From: Ziziphus jujuba
Taxonomy: Eukaryota; Streptophyta; Magnoliopsida; Rosales; Rhamnaceae
Assembly (NCBI RefSeq): GCF_031755915.1
Contig: NC_083388.1
Coordinates: 2,425,501 to 2,489,500, forward strand
DNA: 64,000 bases
Direction: 5' to 3'
Made by a program: the position numbers and the translations under genes. Numbering within the stretch: position 1 is the first letter of the stretch; each line of letters begins with the position of its first letter. Shown here one piece after another: positions 13,201-26,060 of the stretch. A model generated the notes under the pieces. It was not told the DNA's origin. It ran no database searches and saw nothing but the letters and a program-made list of their open reading frames with translations.

Positions 13201-16200
13201 TTAATTCTTTATTCTCACAATTAGAGACATCCATTGGCAATCTACATGCCATGCGTCAGGTAGCTATATCAACTTGAGGCCTACTTATGTAATTATACTG
13301 CCCATACATGTGGTGGTCATGTTACTCTGGTTATTTTCAATTATTCAGTTTGCTGGATACATATATCGGAACTTTACTTTTCCTTCATGCGATGATAATA
13401 CAGGTTGATTCATCAATTGATGCAAGCTACTCATTTCCACTACTGTTTGAGAAACTGCCAGAAGTAAATCAAGAAGGATCCCAGTGGACAGATTGTGAAA
13501 TCAAGGATACTATCAACTTGGTTTATCTAAATCTGAGCAAATTGGATTCTTACTTATCGTTTATTGTAAGAACTTCTTCCATTTTTTTTTTTTTTTTTAC
13601 CTTTGATTATTAAAGATCAGATTGTTTATCCATTTCAAATATGCTAGAGAGTTTAACTTTTGATTATTTTCCATGTTGGAGATGACGAAAGTCTCCTTTT
13701 AGCATTTCCTGTGCTTCTCTTGTAGCAGTCCTACTCCCAGCCTTAGGAAATTAGCTTATTATCACATTTTGTCTTTTCTAGTTGTTGCCACTCATCCATA
13801 TCAACTAAAATTGTTTTCTAAATATTTTTACTCTTTTAATGGTAATTTATGTCTTCGAGCATATATGACTTTAATGCAATTTCTTAGGCCTTTCTTTAAC
13901 TTCATAGGTCGTTTACAATTTTTCAGGACCACACATGCACTCTTCTCTTCATCCATTTTACTTTGATTCAAGGACAACGTCCTCCTCAACTTGGATTCTG
14001 CTTATTGGTTCTTGTTTCAAATGTGTTATAGATATCTGTAATAGGAAAATTTTCTCTTTTGGGTTAGGTTGCCAAGCATCGTAAACCAAGGAAGGTAACT
14101 CAATACTGGATCCGCTATATGTGTGGGGCTGTTGGCCTTTCAGTTTGTTCTATATGGCTCCTGCAACATAGTAGTTTGATGGGAAGTCCTGACATTGACA
14201 ATTGGGTTCGTGAAGCAAGGAATTCCACTGTTAGCTTTTTCAATGATCACGTAGAGCAACCGGTAACTTCTCTATGACTTGATATCTCAATCTTTCTTGT
14301 TTTCATCTGTTGATTATGGGTGTATTACTTTTAGTGATTTGAGGCAGTGACACTTAGGGATTTCAGTCCTTAATGATTAGATATTGCGTTCTCATAGCAC
14401 CATATAATTGTGTCATCTCATGTTGCTCTCATTTTTGTTAGCACATGATGTTGTGTATATTTATAGATATATCTAAAACATGAATTATTTGACTCATTTT
14501 TTACCAGCTTCTGTCTATTAGAGATGAACTTTTTGAGACATTTAGAAGGAGACACAGAGGTGTAATGGAGCTTGAAGAAGTGCAGTTAACGTCTAATTCT
14601 CTACATAGGTTATTTTCTCCATCTTCCACTTATTTATTTATTTATGTATATTTATTTTTTATTTATTTTATTCTGGATGTTGTCCTTAGTTCAATATCAG
14701 GTAGTTATTGCAAACTAGTAAATTTTGGATTTTCTTCTGTCAAACAAACAGTTAGTACATCTTTTTACTTGTTCAGTTAGTGTATGGTTCTGTATTTCCA
14801 GTGGAGAAAAGCAGAGGGGGTGTCTGAGTGGATGTAGACTCTTGGGTATTTTACTTGCGTAGTTATACATGCACTTGAGCCTTCCTGCTCTATTTCATGG
14901 AAATATCCTCCTCAATGTCTATATTCTTATAATTGATTGATATTAAAGGTTTGACAATAAAGTTATTGTCCATATACTGATAGTTTTATTTTTTCTAAAC
15001 TTTAATCTACATACTCGGTATTATTCCTATTTAATCTTAAATCTTTAGCCTTTTGCTCTTCCATACTAGTTTTAAATTAGTCTGACTCTGTTATGGTGTT
15101 ATCACAACACCACCATGATCTGGATTGATATTAATTTTGTTAAGCTGATGCAAACATACTGTAACTGGAACATCTAGTTCCTTCACTAAATTTCAGCTCT
15201 CACATTTGTCTTCATATTGATAAATTTACGAGGATTAAGCTGTAAAATCTTTTGTAAAAATTTATAATAAGTATCAAAACCAAATGAAAATTTTCCCCTC
15301 GAATTCTTCCCCTTATCCTTAAGAAAGTAACTTGTCTTGGCATGAAACCTAACCGAGTCTTGTTTTTTTGTCTTTTGCTCTAATCATTCTCATCTCCTAT
15401 AGTTTCATTTTATCAGGAAGTGTGATGTTGAAAAATGCCTTTCTGATATTATTTTTGCCTGTCTTGCTCATGTTAATAGTCCTCTCCTAAAGGTTTACTG
15501 TAAAAACACATGGATTTTATTCCGTAATTGTAAGTATGAGATTGAATATTGCCTTTATTCTTATAATAAGGAACTATAAGAGCTTACTTATGAGTTATGA
15601 CACTTATTCATTGCATGGCATTTCTTTATTACTTTTTTTGTGAAGTTTGGTATGCTTGTGTTTACCCATACTGCCTTAGCAATCATTTTCAGTAGGTACC
15701 ACTTGCTTTCCTAAAATCATCGTCATCATTATGCCATGTAGTAAACCCACCTTAAATATGTATAGAAACTCTAATATTATTTACCAATAAACTACAAAAA
15801 CTTGGTTCGCTACCAAGAATAAAGATTTTTGGTTCAGCAGGAAACAAATTGTAGGCTTCATATGTCCTGCCTTTCCTTTCTTAACTTCTATACTTTATTG
15901 CTATTATTAAATTTCAAATTTTATGTTTATGTTTTGTGACCTATCTTGTTGATTTGCAGGATGTTGTTGGCTTTTAGTGAGCAGACAAAAGGGCAAAAGT
16001 TCCCAGAGAATGCATCAGATCAGGAAATGCTTGAAATAGTTATGGCCAGGTGAGTCCTTCTCTTCATGCTTAAAGGTAGTTATTTGTGGTGGTTAATTGG
16101 ATACTGATGTAGTGATGTATATACCTCATAGAGCAAATTCAAAGTTGCTAAGTTAAAAGAGTTGTGTTGGTTTTTCTATACACAGGTATGAAAAGGAACT

Positions 16201-17910
16201 TACGCATCCCATCCAGAACCTTCTTAGTGGAGAGCTTGCTCGTGCCTTGCTCATCCAGGTGGTATCAGTTTTCTTGACTGCATGGTTGCTGCTGTTTATA
16301 CTGTATCTCATGTTACTTCAGTTTTTTGTCATTTCAGGTGCAGAAACTAAAGTTGGATATTGAGACGTGAGTCCCAAACTGGTTTCTTAGTAGATAATCA
16401 AAATTGTATATGTGATATCTCTTCTCATGTTTTACTTCTTATGGGTAGGGCAATGCTTGAACTCAACCAGATTCTTAGGGCGAATGAGATCAACTTTGCT
16501 ATTCTAGCTGCATTACCTGCATTTTTTCTCTCCCTTCTTTTGCTAATGTTAGTCCGTGCGTGGCTTAAACAGGTACAGTTCTCTAGAACTTATCAGCCTT
16601 TTCTTTAATTGATGCATTTGCTTCTTTTTTGTTGAAATGCATATGCATCTAGAATTTAAATAATGGAAATATGGAATCATTAGATCCAACCATCTGCTTC
16701 TAAGTCAGATGATTGCCTGGCATGGAAATAGTCTTTCATTAGCATTAGAGACAACCTAATTGGAAATCCCAAACTCTTTATCAGGATTTAGGTTTTAAGT
16801 ACATCCAAAGGAGATGTAAAGTTCCCTTAGTTCTATTGAAATTAAAGTCCCTAAGCAATAGAGTTTTCAAAATCATCACTCACAACCAAGTGAAGGATTG
16901 TGACATCTCTTTAAAGCAGTTATAAAAACATCTTCTACAGGATACTAGAGCAGAAGGAAGGGGAAGAATTGCTCGGCTTCAGAGGAGGCTACTTCTTGTG
17001 GAGGTTGAGAAAAAGATAATGCAATATCAAACTTATATAGAACAAGGGCTGGTGAGAATCTATTTCACAATTTTTCTGCAACATTTTCAGTGTATTTATT
17101 TTTCTTTTGTCTTTCTTTTTCTGTTATCATTTTGATTTTCCTGAAAGACAATAAAAGAATTTTTGTGGTTATTCATGATGATGAATGATGCCTATTTGGG
17201 TCCTTGCCTTTGAAATTCACTTTGTTTCAATTTCTATTTTAATTTAGCACCATGTTTTATTAATTTTTTAATAAAAAAATTGTAGTTGTTATTGTATGCT
17301 TTTTATGGCTTATTTATTGCTGGTAAAATAAACCAGGACCATATGTCTTTTTCTTAAAGACATACTCCAATATGATGAGAGTGTGTGAGTTTTGCTGGAC
17401 GTATTGGCATATTATGAAGTAATTTTTTTTAAAATTTTTTTTATCTCAACTTATTTGTCAATACTTTGTCCTGCATTTTTCATGAACGGATTTTTATTTG
17501 CTGCTTTGTATGTTCTTTTTTTAGGATCCCATTAAACAATTTTCTTTTCCAACTTAAGTGCAACAAATATTTGTTTTTCGTGATTTCACAGGAAAGCGAT
17601 GCACAATGCATGTTTGGATTGCTATTATATAGTTTGGATCGCCTATACCTTGCTGTTGAGAGACATGCAAAAGCAAGTGGTGAATGGCAGTGGTGAGTTT
17701 CAATTTATTCTAGTGGGAGTGGCATATTTTCATTGATCATTTTGTGCATATTTGGTATTTTTGCTAATAAGTTGAGTCACTATATACAGTTTAAAGCAGG
17801 ATATCATTGACTTAGGAAAGCCTGGGCTTCAAACTGCATATAAGCTCACTGTGACGTCACGTATGGAACGGATGTATGACTCTCTACTTCCCTCACTGAA
17901 ACGACAATAG
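10236..17910 (+). CDS. DGS1: DGS1, mitochondrial NCA2-domain protein (14 exons, 599 aa)
   Basis: Exons: 10236-10471, 11371-11485, 11662-11865, 13122-13259, 13404-13565, 14068-14262, 14508-14608, 15960-16049, 16186-16258, 16338-16366, 16449-16572, 16941-17051, 17592-17692, 17790-17910 (stop TAG). All introns are GT-AG, and the phases close to a 1,800-nt frame, 599 residues, close to the roughly 600 of the Arabidopsis protein. I recognise the family from segments such as ISFYSNYLWN, EKLPEVNQEGSQWTDCEI, NDHVEQPLLSIRDELFE and HPIQNLLSGELARALL. The NCA2 (ATP synthase control) domain covers the C-terminal half. Predicted membrane segments are at about residues 302-318 and 464-483, the second after LNQILRANEINF. 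DGS1 is a mitochondrial outer-membrane protein tied to galactolipid synthesis and lipid transfer. The first in-frame ATG is at 10236 and fits the family N-terminus. No break is visible, so the gene looks functional. Confidence 0.93.
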
Positions 17911-19312
17911 CTTTTGTTTTAGGTTTTGCATTTTTTTTTTTTTTCACAATTTTGGTCCGTGAATGCCCGATTTAAAATTCTGTATGGATTATAAAATTTT
18001 ACGTCTAATACAAAAGTGAATTCAGGATTTTAAATTTTATGTGTTGTATAATTAGACACAAGTGGAGTTGGTTTGACCTATGATTAATTTTTAAGTTACA
18101 TGTTAGAAGTGAAATATTTATACATTATGAGATATTCCAATAGAGTAAAAGAGTTTATAACGATAGAACCAATAATTTGAATGCCAAAATAAAAAAATAA
18201 AAAAATGGAGGCTGACAGAAATATTCTGGAAATTTTTAATTTCAAAAAACTTCTATAACTCTCAAAAAAAGAATGGTATATACATGCAGGAAATAAAATT
18301 TTTGCGAGTTCCAACAGATAATAATATATTAATTTGAAATATTATGGTAACTGATGATGATAAAAACTCTCACATGTTGTAAAAAAAGGAAGCTGCCCTG
18401 AATTATAAAGATTTTCGATTAATCAAATTCAAAAGATATCATATACTTAAACAAACAATCATTTTTAAAATTTTAAAATTTTATATTTTACCAAATATCG
18501 ATATAGTAAAATATTTTATTATTTACCAATTTTATCCTTTAAAAGAAAAAATCAACCAAAGGCAAAAAAAAAAAAAAAAAAGAAAAAAGAAAAAAGAAAA
18601 AGAAAGAATTATATATAAAAATATTTTATTATTCACTCATTTTTCCTTTAAAACAAAAAAATTCGACTTGAAAGTCAAAAAATTGATTCAAAGATTGCCA
18701 AACATATTATAAAAAATTTAGGCGTTTTATTATCATTTTTTCAAAAAATTTCATATTCTCTATTTTTATCTGATCAAACATTATTTATTTTTTACCAAAA
18801 TTTATTACTTGAAAAATTATCTCTCTTTTTTCAATCTTAATCACATTTTTTAACAAAATGATTAAATAGTATTAAATGAGATAAATCAACAAAATATAAT
18901 ATTACATTTAAAAATATTTAAATAATAAAGTTAAACAGTTTTTAGAGAATCAACAAAATAACGTAAATTTAATACTTTATTTTCTCACAAATCCAAATGT
19001 TTTTTTTCCCTAATATATGTTAAATTATTTTTATTTTTCAATAAAAATGAAGAAAATATAATTTTTGTTCCCTCAAATCGATAAACTCTTAAAATTCTTC
19101 TTAAAAGAGAAACATTTATGTATTCAGATTAAAAATACACAAAATATTCAATATGTCAATATAATATTTTTTTTGGTAAATATTAAAAACATAAATAAAT
19201 AATGAGAACTTTTTTTTTTTTGAAGAAAATAATGAGAACCTATCGCTTAGATATAAAATGCATAATTAATTTTTTAAAAAGATATTCGTTGTAAGGATTA
19301 GAACAAATTTTA
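17911..19312. other. DGS1 3' flank and AT-rich intergenic DNA
   Basis: A T run follows the DGS1 stop closely. No further gene is visible. A stretch of about 60 bp at about 18067-18110 (core GACCTATGATTAAT) recurs at about 63553-63600 and is a small dispersed repeat of unknown type. Confidence 0.6.
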
Positions 19313-19420
19313 GACGAAACGGATAGATTCAATGATAGAGTATTTTTATTTGTGTCTATAAATCCACGAGTTTGAGTTATAGGAAAGAAAAATTTTAGAT
19401 AACTTGTAAATTAGATGAAT
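19313..19420 (+). repeat. Degenerate tRNA-like segment, possible SINE remnant
   Basis: The order of a box-A-like run (GATTCAATGATAGAG) and, about 35 bp later, a box-B-like run (CGAGTTTGAGTT) matches the internal RNA polymerase III promoter of tRNA-derived SINEs. The rest is decayed and the tail is A-rich. I see no cloverleaf that would support a working tRNA. Confidence 0.4.
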
Positions 19421-19845
19421 TATTAAAAAAAAAAATTAGAGCAAAATTTAAAATAAAATAATTGTAAAAAAGAATGAACTTTAAAGTATAAAAAAATGTG
19501 CATTTCAAAGCACTTGGATAAAGCACTGCAAAGCACGTGGATAAAATCTATCTCTATATATAGCTTCGTGCCGTTTATGGCACCTCCCTATACTTGTCAT
19601 GTAAAATCTATTTTGTTGGATAAATATATTTGTCATCTAAAATCTTACCTATATAATGCGGATTTATACATTTTTCTTTTTTACCATATGCACACACATT
19701 TATAATAGATATATTTTGTACAATATTATACATAACTTTTTTGGCCACACTCAGCCACCTTCTCTTCTCATCCCTTTATAATAGCTTTAATTTCCACCTG
19801 AATGTCCAAGTATTCCTCTTCTTCATATTCATTTTCGTACTATTC

Positions 19846-19968
19846 ATGGAGAACTATCAAATGTTCTTTCCTTGTTCATCTTCAATGAGTCAATCAGGTT
19901 TCCTATGGCATCAAACATGGGAGCTGCAAATTTTATGGGATTTAATGGTTGACAAGGAGAAAGTTTAA
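19846..19968 (+). other. Short isolated ORF, 40 codons
   Basis: An ATG in a plausible context opens a 40-residue frame beginning MENYQMFFPCSSS. A TATA-like TTTATAATAG lies about 70 bp upstream. The N-terminus reminds me of group IIc WRKY factors, but this is memory only. No WRKYGQK-coding stretch or splice structure follows in the next kilobase. If it is real it is a 5' fragment. It could equally be chance. Confidence 0.2.
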
Positions 19969-20892
19969 AGGGGTTTTTAAATTTGAGGACAGAAAGCCAA
20001 GTCCTAATTAGAGGAGAAGATTGAAAATACCATTCTCAAAAGTGGAAGCATTATATATACATATGTATGTATGTATAAGAAAAAGAGTAAGATCATCATA
20101 TCCATTAAGTATCAATTTTAGCTTCTTCAGATTTGTTAACATGAGAAATTCAACAAGGCCACATTAATAAAATTAAAAAAGTAACTTACAATAGATAAAG
20201 CTTTTGTATTACCGGTAAGTAAAAGCTACGGAGCCTAATAAATAATTTCTGTATATAGAGTAACATATGTTGTACACAATAAGCTAATTTAACTATGTTT
20301 CCTATAATTGTATTCACAATATATATCTGTATATATATATACATACATATTTCCTCTACTTACAAAAAAAAAAAATAAAAAATAAAAATAATAATAATAA
20401 ATAATAAAAAAAATCTGAACCTAGGTGTAAATTCCTAACCCCCCAGGTTATAGAAATTTTCTCTACCCACTCTAAATTTTGTCTTTTCATAATCTCTCAT
20501 ATTTTTCTCACTTTTTTTTTTCTTTACCTTCTCTTTTTATTTTTCTCCATATACTACTTATTTTCTCCAAATACTACTGTGAAGTTTTTATGAGATTACC
20601 CCTTTTCTTTACAAGAGAAATTACTGCATTGCTTTTTCAGCCCCCAAAAAAAAAAAAAAAGGAAAAAAGAAAAAGAAATTACTGCAGTGTTCTTTTACTT
20701 TTATGGTAGACCTTTCACCATCAACTTTTTTATAAAATGGTGTATGTCTCACTTTATTTGAATTTTTCCTTCGGCACAAATTTAGATTTATGGACGAAAA
20801 AAAATATTTATATTTAGAAATTACTTACTCTATTTTATCAAATTGTCTGCGATTCTTATTCGCATTTTTTATGCAGTGATGGACAGCGTTAG

Positions 20893-21206
20893 TAATGAAG
20901 CACATATCCAAACAACCATCAATCATGACAGCAACAAAAAGGAAACAGAGGAAGTCAACCATTCTAGCTAGCTGTTAAGGTTACATATGGCAATATATAT
21001 TCTGGAAACACCTTTCACGGGAATGCATGTCTATAGCTCCCTTTATTATTTTATACTGTTGCTTTGTTTCTTTCCTTTTACAAAGATTGATCTTTTGTAT
21101 AAAGACTTGGTTGAACATCTTGTTAAGTCAAGAAAGAGTGAATAAGAATTTTCTTCACTTCATTGCTTTTTTTTTTTCTTCATTACTTTCTTTTTCAAAA
21201 TCATTA
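20893..21206 (+). repeat. 5' LTR of copia-1
   Basis: The 314-bp repeat matches 25501-25813. It starts TAATGAAGCACATATCC and ends TTCAAAATCATTA. Confidence 0.92.
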
Positions 21207-21218
21207 TGGTATCAGAGC
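21207..21218 (+). promoter_or_regulatory. Primer-binding site of copia-1
   Basis: TGGTATCAGAGC is complementary to the 3' end of plant initiator methionine tRNA. It abuts the LTR directly, which supports the end at 21206. Confidence 0.92.
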
Positions 21219-21229
21219 CTTCCTCCATT

Positions 21230-24200
21230 GTTTCTGAAATGAGCTGCCATGATGAACCAAAGCTTACAATCCATCATTCCATCAATGTGCTAGCCTTATT
21301 TCTATCAAACTTAACCCCTCTAATTTTTTATTGTGGAGATCACAGGTTTTGCCCTTGATTAGAAGTCTTGGAATAGCCCATCATCTCACACACGGGAAAC
21401 CAGCAGCAGAAATCTTGGAAAAAGATGGCATGAACACGGAAAATCCATAATATGAGATATGGATAAACAATGATGGTCTACTTGTAACGTGGCTTCTTGG
21501 TACAATGACTCTGGAGACACTTACTATGATCAATGGAGAAGACATAGCAAAACAAATCTGGACAAGTCTAGAGGAGCAATTGCTCCCTAACACCATTGAA
21601 AAGGAAGCACTCTTAAGAGACTCTTTTTGCCTTGAAGAAAGGCTCTCTCTCTACTGATGAATATGTACGGAAATTTAAAGGAATCTGTGATAGTCTTGCT
21701 GCCATCAACAAACCAATCTCAGAAACTGAAAAAGTCTTTCAATTTGCTCGTGGATTGGGTGTCAAATATCAAAATTTTTGAATTGCAATGCTCTCTAAAC
21801 CACCATATCCCTCACTTAATCAGTTTGTTCTCTCCTTACAAAACCATGACCAAAGATTTGCTGCACAAAATGAGGAAGGAAAGAAAGAGATTGATCATAA
21901 CCAAGCCTTTTTTGGGCAAAGCGGACGAGGAAGAAATAATAGAGGTGGTCGATTCAACTCAAGAGGACGAGGATTTCCTCCCGCTGGACGGTCTGAGAAC
22001 TCCAATCCTCATCCACACAAAGGCACACAGGGATATAGAAGCTCTAATAACAGCTGGCAGAACCCACAAATCAACAGACAAGGCTTTTATAGAGGAAATT
22101 CAGGACAGGTACGATGTCAAATTTGTGGACTCAACAATCATACTGCACTAAAATGTTTTCATAGATTTGACTACGCCTACCAAGAAGAAAACATACCTGA
22201 AGCTCTTGCTGCCTTCACCATTCAAGATGGTAATGATCCAACCTTCTATGTCGACTCCGGAGCAACAACACATATGACCAATGATGTTGGTAAGCTAGTC
22301 TCTGCACATTCTTATCATGGTGATGATGCTGTTTATGTTGGTAATGGAACAAAACTGCCTATCTTACACACAGGAAATGCACTCTTAAAAACATATGATG
22401 GTAATCTAAAATTAAAAGATGTGGTTGTTGTTCCTAAGCTAAAGAAAAATCTTTTATCAGTTAGTCAATTAACACGTGATAATGCTTGCATTTTTGAATT
22501 TGATGGTAACGGCTTTGTGATAAAGGACCCAAACCAAAAGATTCTAGCGAGAGGGAGTAAACAAGGACAGCTATATGCCCTTGAAGAAGCACAAGTGGAG
22601 GCCCTTGCTGCTATTAAAACACATATAGACACTCCATCAAATCTCTGGCACCAAAGATTGGGACATCCTCATTCAAAACTTTTACAAGTCCTTAAAAAAA
22701 ATAGTGTCATTGGCATCTCTAAATGGCTTAATAAAAATTTAGTTTGTACTAGTTGTCAATTAGGCAAACGTTGCAACCTACCATTCTTTGATTCTAATAA
22801 AATTTGTCAATTTCCTTTAGAAAAAATTCATTGTGATATATGAGAGCCTGCTCTTATTTCTACTATACAGAATTTTATTTATTATGTTATTTTTATTGAT
22901 GATTGCACTCGGTACACTTGGCTATATCCTCTTAAGTATAAATCAGACTTTTATGAATGATTTTTAAAATTTCAAAATTGGTAGAAAACCAATTTGATAG
23001 AAAAATTAAAATTTTTCAAAGTGATGGTGGAGGGGAATTTACAAATTCTATTTTCACTAACCATCTTGCTCAATGTGGAATAGTTCATCAATTATCCTGT
23101 CCAGGTACACCGGAGCAAAATGGGATCGCTGAAAGAAAGCATCGTCACATTGTAGAAACCGGCCTCACTATGATTTTCCATGCAAATTTACCTCTTAAAT
23201 TTTGGATTGATGCTTTTCTTACAGCAACCTTTTTAATTAATAGACTACCCTCTTCATCACTTCACATGAAGACTCCTTTCTTTTTTTAAATTATATAAAA
23301 AGCACCCAAATTATAATGGTTTAAAAGTCTTGGGCTGCAAGTGTTTTCCTTACTTGAGATATCAAAACCAAAATAAGTTTTTAAAGAAAACCTTTCCATG
23401 TGTGTTCTTGGGATACAGTCCCAATCATAAAGGCTATAGGTGTATGGATCCCACCACTAATAGAGTTTGCATCTCTCGCCATGCAGTTTTTGATGAAATT
23501 TTTTTTCCTTATTCTACTAACTCTGCTCCAAGTAATAATGTGCAGGAACTTGTTGTCACTACCTTTCCTGATCAAGATGAGTGGTACATCAAATCAAATA
23601 CCTCATTCTCACCATCAAGTAGCTCAATTATATCTCACAAGGAGACCTCGTATAATGGTCCTATTGGTGCCTCATAACCAAAGTCCTTTACTTACTGTCC
23701 TGATCCTCCTGACATTCCCACTACTATAAATGATGATGTCATCACCACTTCATCTCAGGAGCAACCCCTTGAGTCAAGCCACGAAGATGCCACCATAGAC
23801 AATGATACTCTTGAAGAAACAGCAGTTCATAACCAGCTATCGTTTACATCTAGGTCCTCACGTAATTGGCGACCTCCTATTTATTTGAGTGACTATGTCT
23901 ACCAACATATTTCTCCCTCTAATACTGCTCTTGTCATGACACAAGACTACCCCACTCAAGAATCCAAAATCTTGAAAACAGCACTCAAATTTCCTCATTG
24001 GAAATCTGCAATGGAAGAAGAATTATTAGCTCTTCATCAAAACCATACTTGGAGTCTTGTTCCACGTCCTCAACACACAAATATAGTTGGATCAAAATGG
24101 GTATACCGAATTAAATATAAAGAAGATGGTCCTATTGATCGCTACAAGGCACATCTTGTAGTTAAAGGTTTTACTCAAGTTCCTGGCCTTGATTATGAAG

Positions 24201-25480
24201 AAACTTTTAGCTCCATGATAAAGCCAACTACCATAAGACTTATTCTTTCCTTTGCTGTAACATCTAATTGGTCTATTAGACAACTAGATGTCAAGAATGC
24301 ATTTTTTCATGGTTTTCTTACAGAAAGAGTCTATATGGAGCAGCCACTAGGTTTTATCAATCCAAAATTTCCAGACCATGTTTGTTTATTACATAAGTCT
24401 CTTTATGGTTTAAAACAAGCACCTCGTGCTTGGTTTGATAGATTATCTCAATACTTACTTACTCTTGGTTTTTTGTGCAGCAAAGCCAATTCATCTTTAT
24501 TTATTTATAAGGAACACAACGATATTATTTTACTTCTTATTTATGTTGATGATGTACCTCTTACAAGAAGTAGTTCAAGACTCATCCAATGTCTCATTAA
24601 CAAACTAAGCAGTGAGTTCGCACTAAAAGATCTTGGTCCTCTCCATTACTTTCTAGGAATTGAGATCAAGTACTTTTCTGGTGGTATCTTTCTTTGCCAA
24701 AAAAAGTACACTTGGGATCTTATCTCTCGAACACAAATGATGCACTCATCTCCTCTGTCCACACCTATAGCTGTCAAGCCGCCTGCATTAGCCGATGATC
24801 ACACTCTAGTCAATGAAAAGGATTTTCGTAGTATTGTCGGGGCTCTCCAATACCTCACTTTCAGGCTGGATATTAGTCACGCTGTCAACAAAGTATGCCA
24901 GCATATTCACCAACCAACTCTTGCTCACTTTCGTGCTGTCAAACGCATACTTCGCTACCTCAAAGGCACAGTTACATATGGCCTTCGTATTATCTCCCAA
25001 AGTGCTTTAACTCTCAATGGTTTCTGTGATGTTGATTGGGCTGGATGTTCTCTCACTCGATGAAGTACAACAAGGTTTTGCATTTATCTTGGCTCAAATT
25101 GTGTATCATGGTCTTAAAAAAAACAACCCACAGTTGCTTGCTCAAGTGCCGAAGCTGAATATCGTGCTTTTGCCTCAACTGCAGCTGAGTTAACTTGGAT
25201 TAGTTATTTGCTTCGTGATATTGGTGCCACCTTGTTACATCCCCCTCAACTATTTTGTGACAATATAAGTGCTCTCCACATGACTAAAAACCCTGTTTTC
25301 CATGCTCGAATGAAACATATCGAGATTGACTATCATTTTGTACGTGAAAAAGTTGTAATTGGTGCACTTGAAACTAAATTCATACCATCATTGCAGCAAG
25401 TTGCAGATGTGCTTACAAAACCACTGCCAAAACATTCTTTCAGAATCTTTAGAATCAAGCTGGGAGTTCATAATCTTTCC
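21230..25480 (+). pseudogene. Disabled copia-1 gag-pol
   Basis: Domains in order: a gag-like region in broken frames (21230-22100); a CCHC knuckle CQICGLNNHTALKC (about 22118-22160); protease with DSGATTHMT (about 22255); the pre-integrase motif LWHQRLGHPH (about 22645); integrase with DGGGEF and PEQNGIAERKH (22820-23290); reverse transcriptase with QLDVKNAFFHG and YVDD (24080-24620); and RNase H with SSAEAEYRA and ADVLTKPLP (25140-25430). This is the copia order, with integrase before reverse transcriptase. The frame is interrupted by stops (TGA at 22841, near 22955 and at 25061, at least two in tryptophan-like contexts) and by frameshifts near 22970, 23290 and 23680. The element is not autonomous. 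Confidence 0.93.
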
Positions 25481-25490
25481 CTCGCCAGCT

Positions 25491-25500
25491 TGAGGGGGCC
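25491..25500 (+). other. Polypurine tract of copia-1
   Basis: The purine run GAGGGGG followed by CC directly precedes the 3' LTR, where plus-strand priming is expected. Confidence 0.75.
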
Positions 25501-25813
25501 TAATGAAGCACATATCCAATCAACCATCAATCATGGCAGCAACAAAAAGGAAACAGAGGAAGTCAACCATTCTAGCTAGCTGTTAAGGTTACATATGGCA
25601 ATATATATTTTGGAAACACCTTTCACGGGACTGTATGTTTATAGCTCCCTTTATTATTTTATACCGTTGCTTTGTTTCTTTCCTTTTACAAAAATTGACC
25701 TCTTGTATAAAGACTTGGTTGAACATCTTGTTAAGTTAAGAAAGAGTGAATAAGAATTTTCTTCACTTCATTGCTTTCTTTTTTCTTCACTATTTTCTTT
25801 TTCAAAATCATTA
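25501..25813 (+). repeat. 3' LTR of copia-1
   Basis: The 313-bp repeat partners 20893-21206 and is followed by the GTTAG duplication. Confidence 0.92.
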
Positions 25814-25818
25814 GTTAG

Positions 25819-26060
25819 TTTTTCTCCTTCTTGACTTCGCTGTGTTTTCCTTTCTTGTAAGTAGCTCTAATTTCTTTTACAAATTTTCTAGTGTCTTTCT
25901 TCTTTTCCTTTAATTTTTCTCAAATTTTCTTGTAATTTTTGCTCTCATATTCTTTGCAGTGATAGAGAGCATTAGTTTTTCTCTTTCTTGGCTTCGGTGT
26001 GTGTTTTCGTTTCATGTAGGTAGCGCTCACAAATTTTATGGCGTTTTTTTTTATTGCTCC
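25819..26060 (+). repeat. Tandem duplication interrupted by copia-1
   Basis: The host sequence around the insertion (GCAGTGATGGACAGCGTTAG at 20873-20892, then TTTTTCTCCTTCTTGACTTC after 25818) recurs uninterrupted at about 25954-26030. The period is about 155 bp when the element is ignored. The second copy therefore shows the empty site. Confidence 0.8.

Larger units (their letters stand above)
20893..25813 (+). mobile_element. Ty1/copia element with both LTRs (copia-1)
   Basis: The element is 4.9 kb with LTRs at 20893-21206 and 25501-25813. A perfect 5-bp target duplication GTTAG lies at 20888-20892 and 25814-25818. The ends fixed by the duplication read TAATG...CATTA, not TG...CA. The initiator-Met-type primer site follows the 5' LTR with no spacer, and a GAGGGGGCC polypurine tract precedes the 3' LTR. 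The LTRs differ at roughly fifteen positions by eye, so the insertion is of moderate age. The coding region is disabled. It lies between DGS1 and the gypsy cluster and interrupts one copy of a tandem duplication. Confidence 0.93.

Noticed and set aside
13769..13966. A 65-codon frame between DGS1 exons
   Set aside because: It is in intron 5, and exons 5 and 6 join in phase without it.
19313..19420. A working tRNA gene
   Set aside because: The box motifs are degenerate and no acceptor stem or anticodon arm can be formed.
21657..22151. A 164-codon frame overlapping the copia-1 gag frame
   Set aside because: Part of it is gag in a shifted frame and the rest is a shadow of the knuckle-protease frame.
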